A stretch of 64,000 nt of DNA, from positions 1 to 64,000 of the forward strand of contig CAJNBX010000009.1 of assembly GCA_905221115.1 (NCBI GenBank), written 5' to 3'. The DNA comes from a bacterium. GTDB lineage: Bacteria > Bacillota > Bacilli > Lactobacillales > Streptococcaceae. The notes under the pieces are model-generated. The model had not been told where the DNA came from and made no database searches. It saw nothing but the letters and a program-made list of their open reading frames with translations. This document shows, piece after piece, positions 8,187 through 17,334 of this stretch (positions are counted from its first letter, which is position 1; every line of letters starts with the position of its first letter). Made by a program: the position numbers and the translations under genes.

Positions 8187-10721
8187 TTATAGTTTCTGTT
8201 TTAACTCTACTAAGACATTCATAGCCTGCATAGGTGTCATATTGTAAACATCCAGTTTAGACAATTCTGCTAGGATAGGATGCTCTTCTGCCGTATCAAA
8301 GAGTGAAATCTGTTCAGTGACAGCACTTGTTTGTATCATAGGAACTGGACTTTCTGTACCTTGATTCTCTAACTGAGTCAAAATCTTATCCGCCCTTGCT
8401 AAAAGGTCTGCTGGTAAGCCAGCAATCTTGGCAACATGGATACCATAGGATTTATCAGCTGGACCTGGTTCAATCTTGTGAAGGAAGGTAACCTGCCCAT
8501 CCTGCTCCAAAGTTGCCACGTGGACATTGACCAAGTGTTCCAAGCTAGACTCCAGACTAGTCAACTCATGGTAGTGGGTCGCAAAGAGAGTCTTGGCTCC
8601 GATATGCTCATGGATGTATTCGATGATGGACTGAGCAAGAGCCATCCCATCATAAGTAGCGGTTCCCCGACCTAACTCATCAAAAAGAATCAAGGAATTT
8701 TTGGTCGCATGCGAAATGGCATTATTGGCCTCCATCATCTCCACCATAAAGGTTGACTGACCCGAAACCAAGTCATCTGCTGCTCCGATACGGGTAAAAA
8801 TCGCATCAAAAATCGGTAAATGGGCGCTTTCTGCCGGCACATAGGAACCCAGCTGGGCCATAATCGCCGTCATAGCTAATTGACGCATATAGGTTGACTT
8901 CCCGCTCATGTTAGGCCCTGTAATCAGTTGAATACTAGTATCTTCTGCCATCTTAATCGTATTGGGAATATAGGTCTGAGCCCCCATAACCTTTTCAACG
9001 ACAGCATGGCGCCCTTTCTGGATATCAATTCGCGAATCATCTCCGAATTCAGGTCGAATCAAATGCTGGGTTTCAGCAACAACTGCCAGACTTTGCAAGA
9101 CATCAACAGTCGCAATTCCTTGAGCTAAAGCCTGCAAACGCTGGATATACTTGCTGACCTCTTCACGAATACGCATAAAAATTTCGTACTCTAGATTAGC
9201 TGACTTCTCACGCGCCTCCAGCATATCGCCCTCGATACGGGCCAATTCTTCGGTTCCAAAGCGTTCTGAGTTTTTCAGCGTTGCCTTGCGGAAAAAGTGA
9301 GCAGGCACATTTCCCAGTTGAGAATTGGTCACATGGAAATAGTAGCCATCCTTTTTATTGTAGTCAATCTTGAGCGTACTGATACCAGAGTTTTCTCGTT
9401 CCTTAGCCTCAATCTCAGCAATCCAGCTAGTCCCTTCTCTAAGAACGCGACGGTACTTGTCTAAAGTCTCATCAAATCCAGTCCGGATAATACCCCCATC
9501 TGTAATCACATGAGGAGCTTCAGGAGCAATCGCTGCGCTAATCAAACTCTCTAACTCAGGGATTCCATCCAGTTGTTCGATGAGATAGGCCAGAGCAGGT
9601 TGCTCCATTCCTTCTAAAATCGCACGAATCCGTGGCACACTAGACAAGGTGGTCGCCAACTGCAAGAGATCCTTGGGATTGGTTTTACCAAAAGAAACAC
9701 GACTAGCCAAGCGCTCAATGTCATAAACACCCTTGAGACTGTCTGTCAAATCACTGCGCTCAAAGAAATGGTCGAGAAAGACCTGCACCACTTCTTGACG
9801 TTGGATAATTCGTTCCTTATCAATCAAGGGGCGATGAATCCAAGACCGCAAGAGCCGCATACCCATAGCTGTTTTGGTTTCATCTAAAAGCCAGAAAAGA
9901 CTGCCTTGCTTCTTACCTGAACGAGCATTCTCAACCAAATCCAGACTAGCCTTGGTCGCATAATCCATCTGCAAGAAATCCTTGATTTCATAGCGGATAA
10001 CAGGTTTGAGGTGGTTCAATTCCCTCATCTGGGTTCGATGGACATACTGGAGCAACTTACTAGATGCCGCTTGCTCCACAGATGCTAATCGTGAATCCAG
10101 TAAATGAAGGTCTTCAAAGCCTTCTTTTTCATAGGAAAGTACCAGATTCATCTGACGACTAAGGATTTGTTCCTCTTCCTCAGATAAGTCATAACCCAAC
10201 ACCACTTCTCGCGCCTTGAGATTGCGGATTTCCCCACAAACCAGCGTGAAATCCAAAAGACCTGTCACATAAAAGTCACCCGTCACCAGGTCCATATAAG
10301 CTAGGCCAAATTGATTGCCTTCGCGATCTATGGCAACCAAAAAATTATTCTGACTATCCGGCTTACTGCTATCGACCACTGTCCCTGGCGTAATGACCTG
10401 AACAACCTCTCGTTTCACAACTCCAACTGCTTGTTTAGGGTCTTCCATCTGTTCAGCAATGGCTACCTTATAGCCCTGCTCAATCAAGACATCGATATAC
10501 TGTTGGGCAGAATGATAGGGAACACCCGCCATAGGAATCGGATTGTCCGCATTCTTGTTGCGACTCGTTAAGGAAATTTCCAGAATCTGCGCAGCATTGA
10601 CCGCATCCTCATAAAATAATTCATAAAAATCACCCATACGAAAGAGCAAAAAAGCATCTGGGTATTGCTTTTTAATATCCACATACTGTTGCATGCCGGG
10701 TGATAGCTTTTCTGTCGCCAT
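8187..10721 (-). CDS. mutS: DNA mismatch repair protein MutS (HexA)
   Basis: 844 residues from the ATG at 10721, which has AAGGAGA upstream; an upstream extension to 10760 has no ribosome site and overlaps the argR terminator. The N-terminal mismatch-contact motif is [12 protein letters not shown] (Phe-Tyr-Glu). The ATPase has Walker [16 protein letters not shown] near residue 605 and the LFDELGRGT Walker B. Recognises mismatches and starts repair with MutL; the pneumococcal homologue is HexA, which acts on transformation heteroduplexes. It lies downstream of argR, from which a hairpin separates it. Confidence 0.97.
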   Translation of the reverse strand: MATEKLSPGMQQYVDIKKQYPDAFLLFRMGDFYELFYEDAVNAAQILEISLTSRNKNADNPIPMAGVPYHSAQQYIDVLIEQGYKVAIAEQMEDPKQAVGVVKREVVQVITPGTVVDSSKPDSQNNFLVAIDREGNQFGLAYMDLVTGDFYVTGLLDFTLVCGEIRNLKAREVVLGYDLSEEEEQILSRQMNLVLSYEKEGFEDLHLLDSRLASVEQAASSKLLQYVHRTQMRELNHLKPVIRYEIKDFLQMDYATKASLDLVENARSGKKQGSLFWLLDETKTAMGMRLLRSWIHRPLIDKERIIQRQEVVQVFLDHFFERSDLTDSLKGVYDIERLASRVSFGKTNPKDLLQLATTLSSVPRIRAILEGMEQPALAYLIEQLDGIPELESLISAAIAPEAPHVITDGGIIRTGFDETLDKYRRVLREGTSWIAEIEAKERENSGISTLKIDYNKKDGYYFHVTNSQLGNVPAHFFRKATLKNSERFGTEELARIEGDMLEAREKSANLEYEIFMRIREEVSKYIQRLQALAQGIATVDVLQSLAVVAETQHLIRPEFGDDSRIDIQKGRHAVVEKVMGAQTYIPNTIKMAEDTSIQLITGPNMSGKSTYMRQLAMTAIMAQLGSYVPAESAHLPIFDAIFTRIGAADDLVSGQSTFMVEMMEANNAISHATKNSLILFDELGRGTATYDGMALAQSIIEYIHEHIGAKTLFATHYHELTSLESSLEHLVNVHVATLEQDGQVTFLHKIEPGPADKSYGIHVAKIAGLPADLLARADKILTQLENQGTESPVPMIQTSAVTEQISLFDTAEEHPILAELSKLDVYNMTPMQAMNVLVELKQKL

Positions 10722-10742
10722 TGTCCGTCTCTCCTTGTCAAA

Positions 10743-10771
10743 AATAAGTCTTGAGAGCAACTCCCAAGACC
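10743..10771 (-). terminator. Hairpin between argR and mutS
   Basis: Minus-strand stem GTCTTGGGAG/CTCTCAAGAC (one mismatch) followed by TTATTTTTG, directly after the argR stop. It probably ends or attenuates the argR transcript before mutS. Confidence 0.6.
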
Positions 10772-11218
10772 TTACTTATCTTTCATCAAATCTAGCAAAC
10801 GATCTTCCATGAGTTTGGCAACGTGCTGGTCTCGACAAATGACCAATAAGGTATTGGCACCAGCAACTGTTCCTAAAATCCATTCATCCTTGTTTGCATC
10901 TACAATATTTGCCAAAACAGAGGCTTCGCCCAATTTGGTATGAAGCACCAAGGTAAACTCTGCTCTTGCAACACCTTCTAAATGATGAGACAAAAATTCC
11001 ACCAAATCAATCTTTTCTGTCTCATTTGCTAGTACATAATACACCATATCATTTTTCTTGACCTTGGTCAAGCCGATTTCGCGCAAATCACGAGACAGGG
11101 TTGTCTGCGTCACAAAAACATTATGCGCCTCCAACCGATCTTGAATTTCTTTTTGTGTACTTAATTTCTCCTCAGTAATCATTTTTTTTATTAACTGATG
11201 ACGATCTCTTTTTCTCAT
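10772..11218 (-). CDS. argR: Arginine repressor family regulator
   Basis: 148 residues. An N-terminal winged helix (about 1-70) with [14 protein letters not shown] as recognition helix and a C-terminal oligomerisation/arginine-binding domain (about 80-148) that includes [15 protein letters not shown]. The family binds ARG boxes as a hexamer with arginine as co-repressor. Divergently transcribed from argS, with a tandem 12-bp repeat in its own leader, suggesting autoregulation. Streptococci carry several ArgR/AhrC paralogues, so which one this is (the argS-linked type) rests on position. Confidence 0.92.
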   Translation of the reverse strand: MRKRDRHQLIKKMITEEKLSTQKEIQDRLEAHNVFVTQTTLSRDLREIGLTKVKKNDMVYYVLANETEKIDLVEFLSHHLEGVARAEFTLVLHTKLGEASVLANIVDANKDEWILGTVAGANTLLVICRDQHVAKLMEDRLLDLMKDK

Positions 11219-11238
11219 AAAATCCTCTTATGTGAATA

Positions 11239-11262
11239 TTTATAACTATTTTTATAACTATA
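11239..11262. promoter_or_regulatory. Tandem 12-bp repeat, candidate ArgR site
   Basis: Two adjacent copies of TTTATAACTATT/A (11 of 12 identical) lie between the argR -10 box and its start codon. AT-rich ARG-box halves have this look, and the position fits autorepression. Not a perfect match to the textbook ARG palindrome. Confidence 0.5.
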
Positions 11263-11289
11263 TTATACCAAAAAAATAGGAGATTTCAA
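11262..11289 (-). promoter_or_regulatory. Promoter of argR
   Basis: Minus strand: -35 TTGAAA, 16-base spacer, -10 TATAAT. The -10 abuts the tandem repeat at 11239. Confidence 0.7.
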
Positions 11290-11353
11290 AAATTTTTTCT
11301 TCTTTCTTTAAAATTGTGATAAAATAGTAGAAAAGTCCAAAAAGGAGCTCTTA

Positions 11354-13045
11354 ATGAATACAAAAGAATTGATTGCTAGCGAATTGGCTAGCATCATTGA
11401 TAGCCTGGACCAAGAGGCTATTTTAAATTTACTGGAAACCCCTAAAAACTCAGAAATGGGAGACATCGCTTTCCCTGCTTTTTCACTTGCAAAAGTCGAA
11501 CGTAAAGCACCTCAAATGATTGCGGCTGAACTGGCTGAAAAAATTAATAGCCAAGCCTTTGAAAAGGTTGTCGCAACAGGACCTTACGTTAACTTTTTCC
11601 TTGATAAATCTGCCATCTCTGCTCAAGTATTGAAAGCGGTTATCACTGAAAAAGAACACTATGCTGATCAAAACATTGGCAAACAAGAAAATGTTGTGAT
11701 CGATATGTCTAGTCCCAATATCGCTAAACCATTCTCTATTGGTCACCTGCGCTCAACTGTCATCGGAGATAGCTTATCACATATTTTCCAAAAAATCGGT
11801 TATCAAACAGTCAAGGTCAACCATTTGGGAGACTGGGGTAAACAGTTTGGGATGTTGATTGTTGCCTACAAAAAATGGGGTGACGAAGAAGCTGTAAAAG
11901 CTCATCCAATTGATGAACTTCTTAAACTCTATGTCCGCATCAACGCTGAAGCTGAAAATGACCCTAGCTTGGATGAAGAAGCACGCGAATGGTTCCGTAA
12001 ACTTGAAAATGGCGACGAGGAAGCTCTCGCTCTTTGGCAATGGTTCCGTGATGAAAGTTTGGTGGAATTTAACCGCCTTTACAATGAATTGCAAGTCGAA
12101 TTTGACAGTTATAACGGAGAAGCCTTCTACAACGATAAGATGGATGCAGTTGTAGACATTCTTTCTGAAAAAGGCCTTCTTGTTGAGTCAGAAGGGGCCC
12201 AAGTTGTGAATCTTGAGAAATATGGAATTGAACATCCAGCCCTTATCAAGAAATCTGATGGAGCAACTCTCTATATCACACGTGACTTGGCTGCAGCCCT
12301 TTACCGTAAAAACGAATATCAATTTGCTAAATCTATCTACGTCGTTGGTCAAGAGCAATCTGCCCACTTTAAACAGCTCAAAGCTGTCTTGCAAGAAATG
12401 GGCTACGACTGGAGTAACGACATTACTCACGTTCCTTTTGGTTTGGTTACAAAAGAAGGGAAGAAACTCTCTACTCGTAAAGGGAATGTCATCTTGCTAG
12501 AGCCTACTGTTGCAGAGGCTGTTAGTCGTGCCAAAGCCCAAATTGAAGCAAAAAATCCTGAACTTGAAAACAAAGACCAAGTAGCGCATGCTGTTGGGGT
12601 TGGGGCCATTAAATTCTATGACCTCAAGACCGACCGTACAAATGGGTATGATTTCGATCTAGAAGCTATGGTATCCTTCGAGGGGGAAACTGGTCCTTAT
12701 GTTCAATATGCCTACGCTCGTATCCAATCTATCTTACGTAAAGCAGACTTCAAACCAGAAACAGCCGACAACTATAGCTTGAATGATGCTGAAAGCTGGG
12801 AAATCATCAAACTCATCCAAGACTTCCCACGTATTATCAACCGTGCAGCAGATAACTTTGAACCTTCTATCATTGCTAAATTTGCAATTAGCCTGGCTCA
12901 AGCCTTTAACAAATACTATGCACATACGCGCATCTTGGATGAAAGCCCAGAACGCGACAGCCGTCTAGCCCTCAGCTACGCAACCGCAGTCGTTCTCAAA
13001 GAAGCCCTTCGCTTGCTTGGGGTAGAAGCGCCAGAGAAGATGTAA
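11354..13045 (+). CDS. argS: Arginine--tRNA ligase
   Basis: 563 residues, class I synthetase charging tRNA-Arg. An N-terminal Add-1 domain recognises the tRNA D-loop. The HIGH equivalent is [16 protein letters not shown] near residue 120, the KMSKS equivalent is the degenerate [10 protein letters not shown] typical of many ArgRS, and the C-terminal DALR domain contains the anticodon-binding helices. ATG preceded by AAGGAG. Divergent from argR. The stop is followed by the unusual structured repeat region at 13053 instead of a normal U-tailed terminator. Confidence 0.97.
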   Translation: MNTKELIASELASIIDSLDQEAILNLLETPKNSEMGDIAFPAFSLAKVERKAPQMIAAELAEKINSQAFEKVVATGPYVNFFLDKSAISAQVLKAVITEKEHYADQNIGKQENVVIDMSSPNIAKPFSIGHLRSTVIGDSLSHIFQKIGYQTVKVNHLGDWGKQFGMLIVAYKKWGDEEAVKAHPIDELLKLYVRINAEAENDPSLDEEAREWFRKLENGDEEALALWQWFRDESLVEFNRLYNELQVEFDSYNGEAFYNDKMDAVVDILSEKGLLVESEGAQVVNLEKYGIEHPALIKKSDGATLYITRDLAAALYRKNEYQFAKSIYVVGQEQSAHFKQLKAVLQEMGYDWSNDITHVPFGLVTKEGKKLSTRKGNVILLEPTVAEAVSRAKAQIEAKNPELENKDQVAHAVGVGAIKFYDLKTDRTNGYDFDLEAMVSFEGETGPYVQYAYARIQSILRKADFKPETADNYSLNDAESWEIIKLIQDFPRIINRAADNFEPSIIAKFAISLAQAFNKYYAHTRILDESPERDSRLALSYATAVVLKEALRLLGVEAPEKM

Positions 13046-13052
13046 ATCGTTA

Positions 13053-13451
13053 CAAGAGACTGGAACTAAAGTTCCTAGTCTCTTGACGGCAATCGCTATA
13101 TAGCAAATTGCCTAAACGCTTCACTAATTCACCTAACCAAATAATATCGATTTGGTTAGGCTCATGTCGTAATCTTTTAATCACTTTATTGTAAAGTAGT
13201 CTAAGTAACTAACGCCAAAGTCCGAATAGGATTTGGCTAGGCGCTTCACTAGTTTTAGGACATAAATATGATCGATTTATGTCCTAAAACGTCGTAATCT
13301 TAAAGTTATTGGAACTAAAGTTCCTAATTGTTAGACGCTAGCCGCTTATAGGCGGACTAGCTAACTGCTTCACTAGTCATGTTCTCTAAATATAATCGAT
13401 TTAGAGAACATGACGTCGTAACTATGGCGATTTGCCTAAACGCTTCACTAA
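13053..13451. repeat. Tandem array of stem-loops with conserved loops (unknown family)
   Basis: About 400 bp built from three units of 124-125 bp and a partial fourth. Each full unit holds up to three hairpins. The last two are each followed by a conserved linker: GCTTCACTA at 13118, 13243, 13367 and 13442, and GTCGTAA at 13166, 13291 and 13415. Stem sequences differ from unit to unit but remain paired; for example the 11-15 bp stems closed by AATATCG, ATGATCG and ATAATCG loops begin CCTAACC, TTTTAGG and ATGTTCT. Such compensatory change points to selection on structure, or to a mobile hairpin family. I recognise no named repeat. No CDS spans it. Confidence 0.75.
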
Positions 13452-13497
13452 TTCAATCTACTCACTATTACTTCTTTATCATACAGGGAGATATTCT

Positions 13498-13743
13498 ATG
13501 AGCCAATATGCTTATGTCCTCGTTGTGATTAGCTTGGTGTTCCTTTTTCTGCTCAATAAGTACGAGAAGGAGAGACTTCAAAGACTCTACCAAGAACAAC
13601 TTTTAAAGGATGAAACATTTAGGGCTGACATCAGAGAGAAAATTCAAACGACTGAAAATATCAATGACGTCATTGCTTACATCAATAAAACTTATCATCT
13701 GGGAATGTTGCTATCAAAAGACATTACAGATCAATTGAAATAA
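13498..13743 (+). CDS. Small single-pass membrane protein, function unknown
   Basis: 81 residues from the ATG at 13498, which has AGGGAGA upstream; a longer reading from 13432 would run into the repeat array and has no ribosome site. One N-terminal membrane helix (residues 5-20, YVLVVISLVFLFLL) is followed by a charged cytoplasmic tail rich in Lys, Glu and Arg with coiled-coil character. No catalytic motif. Similar short proteins sit near gpsA in related streptococci as far as I recall. It has its own strong terminator. Confidence 0.75.
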   Translation: MSQYAYVLVVISLVFLFLLNKYEKERLQRLYQEQLLKDETFRADIREKIQTTENINDVIAYINKTYHLGMLLSKDITDQLK

Positions 13744-13767
13744 ACCTAACCATTCTTTAAGGAATAT

Positions 13768-13808
13768 AAAAACCGAGACTAAGAGTTTAATACTGAGTCT
13801 CGGTTTTT
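13768..13808 (+). terminator. Terminator after the small membrane protein
   Basis: Perfect 13-bp stem AAAAACCGAGACT/AGTCTCGGTTTTT with a 15-base loop; T-tract on both strands. Confidence 0.85.
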
Positions 13809-13912
13809 GTATATTTTTCAAACAACAAAGCTACCACTATCCCAGCAATGCAAGTGCAAAATCCTCTAGAATATGATAGAATAATGGAAAGGACTCTATT
13901 AAGGAGGAAATC

Positions 13913-14929
13913 ATGGAAAAACAAACCGTCGCCGTCTTGGGGCCTGGTTCTTGGGGAACTGCCCTTTCACAAGTCTTAAATGACAATGGACACGAGGTAC
14001 GTATTTGGGGAAATCTTCCCGAGCAAATCAATGAAATTAATACCTATCATACTAATAAGCACTACTTTAAAGATGTCGTTCTAGACGAAAATATCATCGC
14101 CTACACCAACTTAGCAGATGCATTAAAAGATGTGGATGCGATTTTGTTTGTTGTCCCAACAAAAGTGACACGACTTGTTGCCCAACAAGTTGCAAAAACC
14201 TTAGACCATAAGGCTATCATCATGCACGCATCAAAGGGATTAGAACCCGATAGCCATAAACGATTATCAACCATCCTTGAAGAAGAAATTCCTGAACATC
14301 TCCGCAGTGATATCGTCGTTGTCTCAGGGCCTAGCCATGCAGAAGAGACCATTGTACGTGACCTGACTTTAATCACTGCTGCTTCTAAAGATTTACAAAC
14401 AGCCCAATACGTTCAAGAACTCTTTAGTAATCACTACTTCCGACTTTATACCAATACGGATGTTATTGGAGTTGAAACTGCTGGTGCTCTTAAAAATATT
14501 ATTGCTGTCGGTGCTGGAGCTTTACATGGTTTGGGATTTGGTGACAATGCTAAGGCAGCCATCATCGCTCGAGGCTTGGCAGAAATTACCCGCTTAGGAG
14601 TAGCACTCGGTGCCAGTCCATTGACCTATAGTGGCTTGTCTGGTGTAGGAGACTTGATCGTAACGGGAACCTCCATCCACTCTCGTAACTGGAGAGCTGG
14701 AGATGCCCTTGGTCATGGAGAATCCCTAGCTGATATCGAAGCCAATATGGGCATGGTAATTGAAGGAATCTCAACGACCCGAGCAGCCTATGAACTAGCC
14801 CAAGAACTTGGAGTCTATATGCCAATTACACAAGCCATTTACCAAGTTATCTACCACGGAACCAATATTAAAGATGCCATTTACGACATCATGAACAATG
14901 AATTTAAAGCAGAAAATGAGTGGTCTTAA
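13913..14929 (+). CDS. gpsA: Glycerol-3-phosphate dehydrogenase [NAD(P)+]
   Basis: 338 residues; reduces dihydroxyacetone phosphate to sn-glycerol-3-phosphate for phospholipid and teichoic acid synthesis. The N-terminal Rossmann motif is [13 protein letters not shown] (residues 10-22) and the active-site Lys is in [12 protein letters not shown] near residue 190. AGGAGG lies seven bases before the ATG. It is followed 21 bp later by galU, and the pair shares one terminator. Confidence 0.96.
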   Translation: MEKQTVAVLGPGSWGTALSQVLNDNGHEVRIWGNLPEQINEINTYHTNKHYFKDVVLDENIIAYTNLADALKDVDAILFVVPTKVTRLVAQQVAKTLDHKAIIMHASKGLEPDSHKRLSTILEEEIPEHLRSDIVVVSGPSHAEETIVRDLTLITAASKDLQTAQYVQELFSNHYFRLYTNTDVIGVETAGALKNIIAVGAGALHGLGFGDNAKAAIIARGLAEITRLGVALGASPLTYSGLSGVGDLIVTGTSIHSRNWRAGDALGHGESLADIEANMGMVIEGISTTRAAYELAQELGVYMPITQAIYQVIYHGTNIKDAIYDIMNNEFKAENEWS

Positions 14930-14950
14930 CCCTCTAAAGAAAGGATTCTT

Positions 14951-15850
14951 ATGTCATCAAAAGTTAGAAAAGCAGTCATCCCTGCCGCTGGACTCGGAAC
15001 TCGATTTTTACCAGCAACTAAGGCACTTGCCAAAGAAATGTTGCCAATTGTAGACAAACCAACTATCCAGTTTATCGTGGAAGAGGCTCTCAAATCAGGT
15101 ATTGAAGATATTCTAGTTGTCACTGGTAAATCAAAACGTTCTATTGAGGACCACTTTGACTCAAACTTTGAGCTTGAATACAATCTTAAGGAAAAAGGCA
15201 AAACGGATTTGTTAAAATTGGTAGATGAAGCAACTGGTATGCGCCTCCATTTCATTCGCCAAACTCACCCTCGTGGTCTTGGAGACGCTGTCCTACAAGC
15301 CAAAGCTTTTGTAGGGAATGAGCCCTTCGTTGTTATGCTGGGTGATGACCTTATGGACATCACAAATGAGAATGCCGTTCCTTTGACAAAACAACTGATG
15401 AATGATTACGAAAAGACACACGCATCAACCATTGCTGTCATGCCTGTACCACACGAAGACGTTTCATCATACGGGGTTATCGCTCCTCAGGGTGAAGGAA
15501 GTAATGGACTCTATAGCGTTGAAACTTTCGTAGAAAAACCAGCTCCCGAAGATGCACCAAGTGATTTGGCAATCATCGGTCGCTATCTACTCACACCTGA
15601 GATTTTTGATATCTTAGAAAATCAAACTCCTGGTGCTGGAAATGAAATCCAACTTACTGATGCTATTGATACGCTCAATAAAACACAGCGTGTTTTTGCC
15701 CGTGAATTTACAGGAGCTCGTTACGACGTTGGGGATAAGTTTGGATTTATGAAAACATCTATTGACTACGCCCTCAAACATCCACAAGTCAAAGATGACT
15801 TGAAAGATTACCTCATCCAACTGGGAAAAGAATTGGCTGAGAAGGAATAA
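14951..15850 (+). CDS. galU: UTP--glucose-1-phosphate uridylyltransferase
   Basis: 299 residues; makes UDP-glucose from UTP and glucose-1-P, a precursor for capsule, glycolipids and teichoic acid sugars. The nucleotide-binding motif [19 protein letters not shown] (residues 12-30) and FVEKP in the active-site loop are clear. AAAGGATTC precedes the ATG. Second gene of the gpsA-galU operon. Confidence 0.96.
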   Translation: MSSKVRKAVIPAAGLGTRFLPATKALAKEMLPIVDKPTIQFIVEEALKSGIEDILVVTGKSKRSIEDHFDSNFELEYNLKEKGKTDLLKLVDEATGMRLHFIRQTHPRGLGDAVLQAKAFVGNEPFVVMLGDDLMDITNENAVPLTKQLMNDYEKTHASTIAVMPVPHEDVSSYGVIAPQGEGSNGLYSVETFVEKPAPEDAPSDLAIIGRYLLTPEIFDILENQTPGAGNEIQLTDAIDTLNKTQRVFAREFTGARYDVGDKFGFMKTSIDYALKHPQVKDDLKDYLIQLGKELAEKE

Positions 15851-15860
15851 CAAAATCATT

Positions 15861-15912
15861 TATATAAAAGAAGAACTAGGATAATTAAGCATCCTAGTTC
15901 TTCTTTTATATA
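15861..15912. terminator. Bidirectional terminator after galU
   Basis: Perfect 22-bp inverted repeat (15861-15882 against 15891-15912) around an 8-base loop, with T-runs on both strands. It separates galU from the tracrRNA, which reads toward it. Confidence 0.85.
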
Positions 15913-16043
15913 TCAAGATTAGCCACACATAAATTAAATAAATTCTCTACTTGAATCTACCTATTTCATAAAAACTAATAAAAACGCTATACTTGTATTT
16001 GTTTTTTCCTTAAAATAAGAGTAGAATAAATTAGTATAGTAAA

Positions 16044-16137
16044 ACAAAAAAGCACCGAATCGGTGCGCACTTTTTCAAGTTGTGTACGGACAAAGCCTTA
16101 TTTTAACTTTACTGTGTTGTTTCGAATGGTCCCAAAA
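16044..16137 (-). ncRNA. tracrRNA of type II-A CRISPR-Cas9 (orphan)
   Basis: Read on the minus strand this matches the S. thermophilus CRISPR3 / S. pyogenes tracrRNA as I know them. The anti-repeat GACCATTCGAAACAACACAG is followed by the AGTTAAAATAAGGC bulge and lower stem, the nexus GGCTTTGTCC, the AACTTGAAAAAGT stem-loop, and the terminal hairpin GCACCGATTCGGTGC with a TTTTTTG tail. Every functional module of a Cas9 scaffold is therefore present. A -10-like TATTAT lies just before the anti-repeat. No cas gene and no CRISPR array occur anywhere in the window; only one degenerate repeat, 1.1 kb away at 17239. Confidence 0.9.
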
Positions 16138-16222
16138 TAATAAATAATTTTAAATTTGACTTAACTGTTGGAGTAGTCATGGTTAAATTAAATCAACCGA
16201 GCCGAACATAAGTTGTTTAATT

Positions 16223-16250
16223 TTGTGGAAGCTATTAATAAAAATATAAT
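16223..16250 (+). promoter_or_regulatory. Promoter of the Ser-rich membrane protein gene
   Basis: -35 TTGTGG, 16-base spacer, -10 TATAAT, about 65 bases before the start codon. It occupies the place where the cas promoter would be in a type II-A locus. Confidence 0.6.
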
Positions 16251-16315
16251 AAGGTAGAAAGATAGGTGTAATTTTAATTTTAAAGTAATTGCGGACACCA
16301 TCAAAGTAAAAGATT

Positions 16316-17233
16316 ATGGAGAACAAATTTGTAGAATTTATCAAAAACAATAAAAAAGTAATCATTTCATCAGTTGCAGTTGGTGTTGTATTGGTATTAG
16401 GGTTTGGATGGCATTCATATAACCAACATCAAGCAGAGCAACAAGCAAAAATTGTACAATTAGAAAAAGATAGTAAATCTGACAAAGAACAAGTCGATAA
16501 ACTATTTGAATCATTTGATGCATCTTCAGATGAATCTATTTCTAAATTGAAAGAACTATCTGAAACTTCAGTTAAAACTGATACAGGTAAAGACTATCTT
16601 AATAACAAAGTCAAAGAATTCTCTAAAGCTATTGTAGATTTCCATCTACAAAAAGGTTTGGCTTATGATATCAAAGATTCAGATGACAAATTCAAAGATA
16701 AAGCAACCTTAGAAAATAATGTAAAAGAAATCAACAAACAAATTGATTTTATTAAGAAAGTTGATGAAACTTTCAAACGAGAAAAATTGGATGAAACTGT
16801 GAAATCTCTTACAGATATGACAGACAAATTCCAAAAACAAATTGATGTTTTGAAGAAGGAAGAAGAACAAAAAGCATCAGATAAAGCAAAAGAAGATGAA
16901 AAGAAAGAAGAATCAAATTCATCTCAAGTTTCTAATAGTTCATCTTCTGGTAATTCTGATTACGCTCCAGGACAATCATATACTTCAGGCAGTAGTCAAG
17001 CTTATTCAGGATCAACTGGCAGAGACACTAGTAACTATGAAGCACCAGCTGCTGAAGAACCTTCTTCAAGCAATGGTGGAAATAATGATTATACACTATA
17101 CCACATCTCTGACCAGAATGGGAATCATTTGGGTGACTTTTATAGAAATTCTAGCAATGGTGATATTCGCGACACAAATGGTAATCACTTGGGTAATGCA
17201 GGCGGAGGCATTGCTGATTTTAGACAACGTTAA
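16316..17233 (+). CDS. Membrane-anchored Ser/Lys-rich protein of unknown function
   Basis: 305 residues. A short basic N-terminus precedes one membrane helix (about 14-31, VIISSVAVGVVLVLGFGW). A long charged helical region follows (35-200) with many Lys, Glu and Asp and coiled-coil heptads, then a Ser/Asn/Gly-rich linker (200-260), and a C-terminal segment with two copies of NGNHLG. The topology suggests an extracellular protein tethered by an uncleaved signal anchor. The ribosome site is poor (AAAG only). It lies between the orphan tracrRNA and the degenerate CRISPR repeat, but has no resemblance to any Cas protein. Function not recognised. Confidence 0.75.
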   Translation: MENKFVEFIKNNKKVIISSVAVGVVLVLGFGWHSYNQHQAEQQAKIVQLEKDSKSDKEQVDKLFESFDASSDESISKLKELSETSVKTDTGKDYLNNKVKEFSKAIVDFHLQKGLAYDIKDSDDKFKDKATLENNVKEINKQIDFIKKVDETFKREKLDETVKSLTDMTDKFQKQIDVLKKEEEQKASDKAKEDEKKEESNSSQVSNSSSSGNSDYAPGQSYTSGSSQAYSGSTGRDTSNYEAPAAEEPSSSNGGNNDYTLYHISDQNGNHLGDFYRNSSNGDIRDTNGNHLGNAGGGIADFRQR

Positions 17234-17238
17234 TAACT

Positions 17239-17273
17239 ATTTTAGATCTGTTTGTTTCGAATGGTTCCAACCC
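17239..17273 (+). CRISPR. Single degenerate type II-A CRISPR repeat (no array)
   Basis: 35 bases that align to the 36-base repeat of the S. thermophilus CRISPR3 / S. mutans family. The core TTGTTTCGAATGGTTCCAA is intact, with one deleted base and four substitutions near the ends. It is complementary to the anti-repeat of the tracrRNA at 16044 over at least 17 positions, allowing one G-U pair. Terminal repeats of II-A arrays are typically degenerate, so this is best read as the last repeat of a lost array. There are no spacers. It now lies in the 3' UTR of the preceding gene. Confidence 0.75.
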
Positions 17274-17278
17274 ACATT

Positions 17279-17310
17279 AAAAGCTACTCATTTTTTAAGT
17301 AGCTTTTTTC
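17279..17310. terminator. Terminator after the Ser-rich protein gene
   Basis: Stem AAAAGCTACT/AGTAGCTTTT with a 9-base loop and TTTTTT tail; T-rich on both strands, so it may also serve the rhomboid gene converging from the right. Confidence 0.8.
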
Positions 17311-17334
17311 TTATTCAAGTTTACATATTAGTCA

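Noticed and set aside
13432-13497. Upstream extension of the small membrane protein gene
   Set aside because: It would begin inside the stem-loop array and lacks a ribosome site; the ATG at 13498 has AGGGAGA.
16044-17310. A functional CRISPR array
   Set aside because: Only one degenerate repeat is present and there are no spacers; the other similar sequence is the tracrRNA anti-repeat on the opposite strand.
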